Assembly (NCBI GenBank): GCA_041402125.1 | Contig: JAWKSY010000018.1 | Location: 39,239 to 103,238, forward strand | DNA from: JAWKSY01 sp041402125 | GTDB taxonomy: Bacteria; Planctomycetota; GCA-002687715; DRQF01 | DNA length: 64,000 nucleotides | Direction: 5' to 3' | Shown here: in pieces, positions 62,263 through 64,000 of the stretch | Position numbering within the stretch: position 1 is the first letter of the stretch | Layout: every line of letters begins with the position of its first letter | Position numbers and translations under genes: made by a program | The notes under the pieces: model-generated | The model's input: only the letters and a program-made list of their open reading frames with translations | What the model was told of the DNA's origin: nothing | The model's database searches: none

Positions 62263-63873
62263 ATGACGAGAGGCCTTCCCTTCCGGATCTTCGCCCTGAT
62301 CCTGTTCACCGCCGGTCTGGCGCTCGCCCAGAGCCCCGAGTTCTCGTCCAAGTCCGACGCCTTCGAGCGGGGCCTGAAGTCCCGGGATCAGGCGAAACGT
62401 CTCGCGGGGTGCGGCGAGCTCGAAGGCGTGCGGGAGCCCCAGGCCGCCCCGCTGCTCGCGAAGTGGATCGGCCGCATCGGCGAGGACACCAGCAAGCGCC
62501 GCGATCGCATCGAACGCGACGAGGCGGAGATCGCGGAGGAGCTCCACAAGCGCGTCGAGAAGCCGCGCATGACCGAGGCGAAGCGCCAGGAGGCGCGGAC
62601 GCTCGTCGAGAAGCAGCTCGCCCCGCTCCGCGAGAAGGTGGAGGAGAACCGCAAGGCGGTCGAGGAGAACGCGGAGGTCGTCGAGCGCCTCGGAGACCTC
62701 CTGCGCGAGCTCTTCGGCGGCCTCGAGGCGGCGGATCTGGAGAAGGCCGCGGAGTACCTCGTGCGGGACCTGCGCGGCACGCGCGACGCCGAACAGCTCG
62801 TCCAGCTCCTCCAGGCCGCGGGGAGCGCCCCCCATCCGCTGGTCGTCTCGACGCTCGCCGAGTTCGTGGATCGCAGCCGTTTCCCCTCCGTCCGCGTCGC
62901 CTCGCTCGACGCCCTCGCCCACCACCCCTGCGAGGAGGCCGGACGGGCCGGCGCCGAGGCGCTCGACGACGAGTACTTCCAGGTCCGCTTCGCCGCGCTC
63001 CTGATGCTGCGCGAGGTCGGCGGTCGCGAGGCGATCCCGCCGCTCATCACCCGCCTCGACGAGGAGAAGGGACGCCTCGAGGACGAGGTCGTGAAGACGC
63101 TCCAGGCGATCACGAACGCCGCCTTCGGCGCCAACCGCCAGCGCTGGAGCGACTGGTGGAAGGAGCACGGCGAGGCCTACGAGGGTCGCGGACCGGGCGC
63201 GGGCGCGAAGGGCTACCGCATCCCGGACAGCATCGCGAAGCGGATGCGCGAGGAGGAGGAGAACCGCCGCAAGGGTCGCGGCGCCGGCGCCGGCAACTCC
63301 TTCTACGGCATCCAGACGAAGGCGCGGCACATCATGTACATCCTCGACGTCAGCGGCAGCATGAACGCCGACGCCAAGGGCAACGAGAACGGCAAGGTCG
63401 GCGAGCGTCGGATCGACCAGGCGGTGGCGGAGCTGAAGAAGTCGATCGGTTCGATCCCGGCCGGCGGGACCTTCAACATCATCTTCTACAACGAGAAGGT
63501 CGACATCTGGCGCAAGGACATGCAGCCGGCTTCCGAGGCGAACAAGAAGGAGGCCTGCTCCTGGGCCGACGCGGTCGCGGCCACCGGACGCACGAACATC
63601 TTCGACTCCCTCGATCTCGCCTTCCAGGTCGCGGGGCGCGGCGCCTTCGACAAGTACTACAAGGTCGCGATCGAGACGATCTTCCTGCTCTCGGACGGCT
63701 CGCCGAACGAGGGTCGGATCATCGAGACCGAACCGATGCTGGCCGAGGTGCGGAAGCTCAATGCCCTGTCCAAGATCCAGATCCACACGATCGGTCTGGG
63801 CGGCGGCGGCATGGGCGGTCTCCTCCAGCGCCTCGCGCAGCAGAACAACGGAGAGTTCGTCAACATCCGCTGA
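62263..63873 (+). CDS. Secreted VWA-domain protein with HEAT-like repeats
   Basis: A 536-residue exported protein. The signal peptide is ~1-23 (RIFALILFTAGLALAQ). Residues ~60-150 are charged coiled coil. Residues ~165-310 form HEAT-like helical repeats (VRVASLDALAHHP, VRFAALLMLREVGGREAIPPLI). A VWA domain follows (~350-536) with MIDAS motif D362-x-S-x-S in ILDVSGSM, a Thr in GRTNIFDSL and an Asp in LLSDGSPNEG. It likely binds a metal-dependent protein ligand on the surface or in the periplasm. The ATG follows a GAGGAG site. Confidence 0.85.
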   Translation: MTRGLPFRIFALILFTAGLALAQSPEFSSKSDAFERGLKSRDQAKRLAGCGELEGVREPQAAPLLAKWIGRIGEDTSKRRDRIERDEAEIAEELHKRVEKPRMTEAKRQEARTLVEKQLAPLREKVEENRKAVEENAEVVERLGDLLRELFGGLEAADLEKAAEYLVRDLRGTRDAEQLVQLLQAAGSAPHPLVVSTLAEFVDRSRFPSVRVASLDALAHHPCEEAGRAGAEALDDEYFQVRFAALLMLREVGGREAIPPLITRLDEEKGRLEDEVVKTLQAITNAAFGANRQRWSDWWKEHGEAYEGRGPGAGAKGYRIPDSIAKRMREEEENRRKGRGAGAGNSFYGIQTKARHIMYILDVSGSMNADAKGNENGKVGERRIDQAVAELKKSIGSIPAGGTFNIIFYNEKVDIWRKDMQPASEANKKEACSWADAVAATGRTNIFDSLDLAFQVAGRGAFDKYYKVAIETIFLLSDGSPNEGRIIETEPMLAEVRKLNALSKIQIHTIGLGGGGMGGLLQRLAQQNNGEFVNIR

Positions 63874-63940
63874 GTCCGGCGCGTCGCCGCTTCGAGGATG
63901 ACGCTGGACCCCACCCCGACCCCGCCCGCATGATGACGAC

Positions 63941-64000
63941 ATGGAGTCGCCCTTCGCCGATCTTCTCGCGCGCGCCCGCGGAGGCGATCGCGAAGCCCTC
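63941..64000 (+). CDS. ECF sigma factor, N-terminal start (continues past window)
   Basis: The last 60 bases encode 20 residues (MESPFADLLARARGGDREAL). This is the usual opening of an ECF sigma region 2 helix (L-L-x-R-A-R-x-G-D-x-x-A-L). Only the beginning is visible. Confidence 0.55.
   Translation, partial: MESPFADLLARARGGDREAL

Overview
The window is high-GC bacterial chromosome, densely coded on both strands. Its gene mix suggests a planctomycete-like bacterium: ECF sigma factors paired with Ser/Thr kinases carrying WD40 repeats, sigma factors fused to membrane and carboxypeptidase-regulatory-like domains, FG-GAP surface proteins, CotH and VTC proteins, and many secreted proteins of unknown function. 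This assignment is inferred from gene content; there is no rRNA or other phylogenetic marker here.

Layout. 1-8.2 kb (+): end of a PLP dehydratase, a DCC-family protein, a secreted subtilase, two SPFH proteins and a Ser/Thr kinase with two RDD-like membrane domains. 8.2-13.3 kb (-): an ABC exporter, a RegB/RegA-type redox two-component pair and a group-2-like sigma70. 13.8-19.4 kb: a class-3 lipase, a molybdopterin oxidoreductase, a GHL10-type lipoprotein and a PLP decarboxylase. 21.6-25.2 kb: a translationally coupled CotH-VTC-DUF4956 operon. 26.4-30.3 kb (-): an ECF sigma/WD40-kinase pair. 32.5-40.9 kb: two sigma-TM-surface fusion genes (one frameshifted) flanking an operon of an ethylene-receptor-like histidine kinase, a receiver and a receiver-GGDEF protein. 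42.9 kb: tRNA-Gly. 45-49.7 kb: a YhaO/YhaN (SbcDC-like) pair. 49.8-52.3 kb: two selenoprotein genes. 52.7-56 kb: two FG-GAP paralogues. 56.6-62 kb (-): small membrane proteins, a TIM-barrel epimerase-like protein and a toroid-fold secreted protein. 62.3 kb to the end: a HEAT/VWA protein and the start of another ECF sigma gene.

The most notable content is the selenoprotein pair. The gene at 51499-52332 reads through three in-frame TGA codons. Each falls at or near the first metal-binding cysteine position of one of three tandem HMA-like (heavy-metal-associated) repeats, and each is followed by a hairpin resembling a bacterial SECIS element. About 1.5 kb away on the other strand, 49773-49991 encodes a SelW/Rdx-like protein with a Cys-Gly-Arg-Sec motif, again followed by a SECIS-like hairpin. 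Ordinary gene calling would miss or truncate both. The selenocysteine machinery itself is not in the window.

Other notable content: a dispersed family of palindromic repeats sharing the core ACGGTGCCAGTCACC (five loci, three of them long inverted repeats); a 321-bp tandem duplication that copies a terminator; a C-terminal domain shared by three surface proteins; and three apparent frameshifts in otherwise intact genes, which may be sequence errors.
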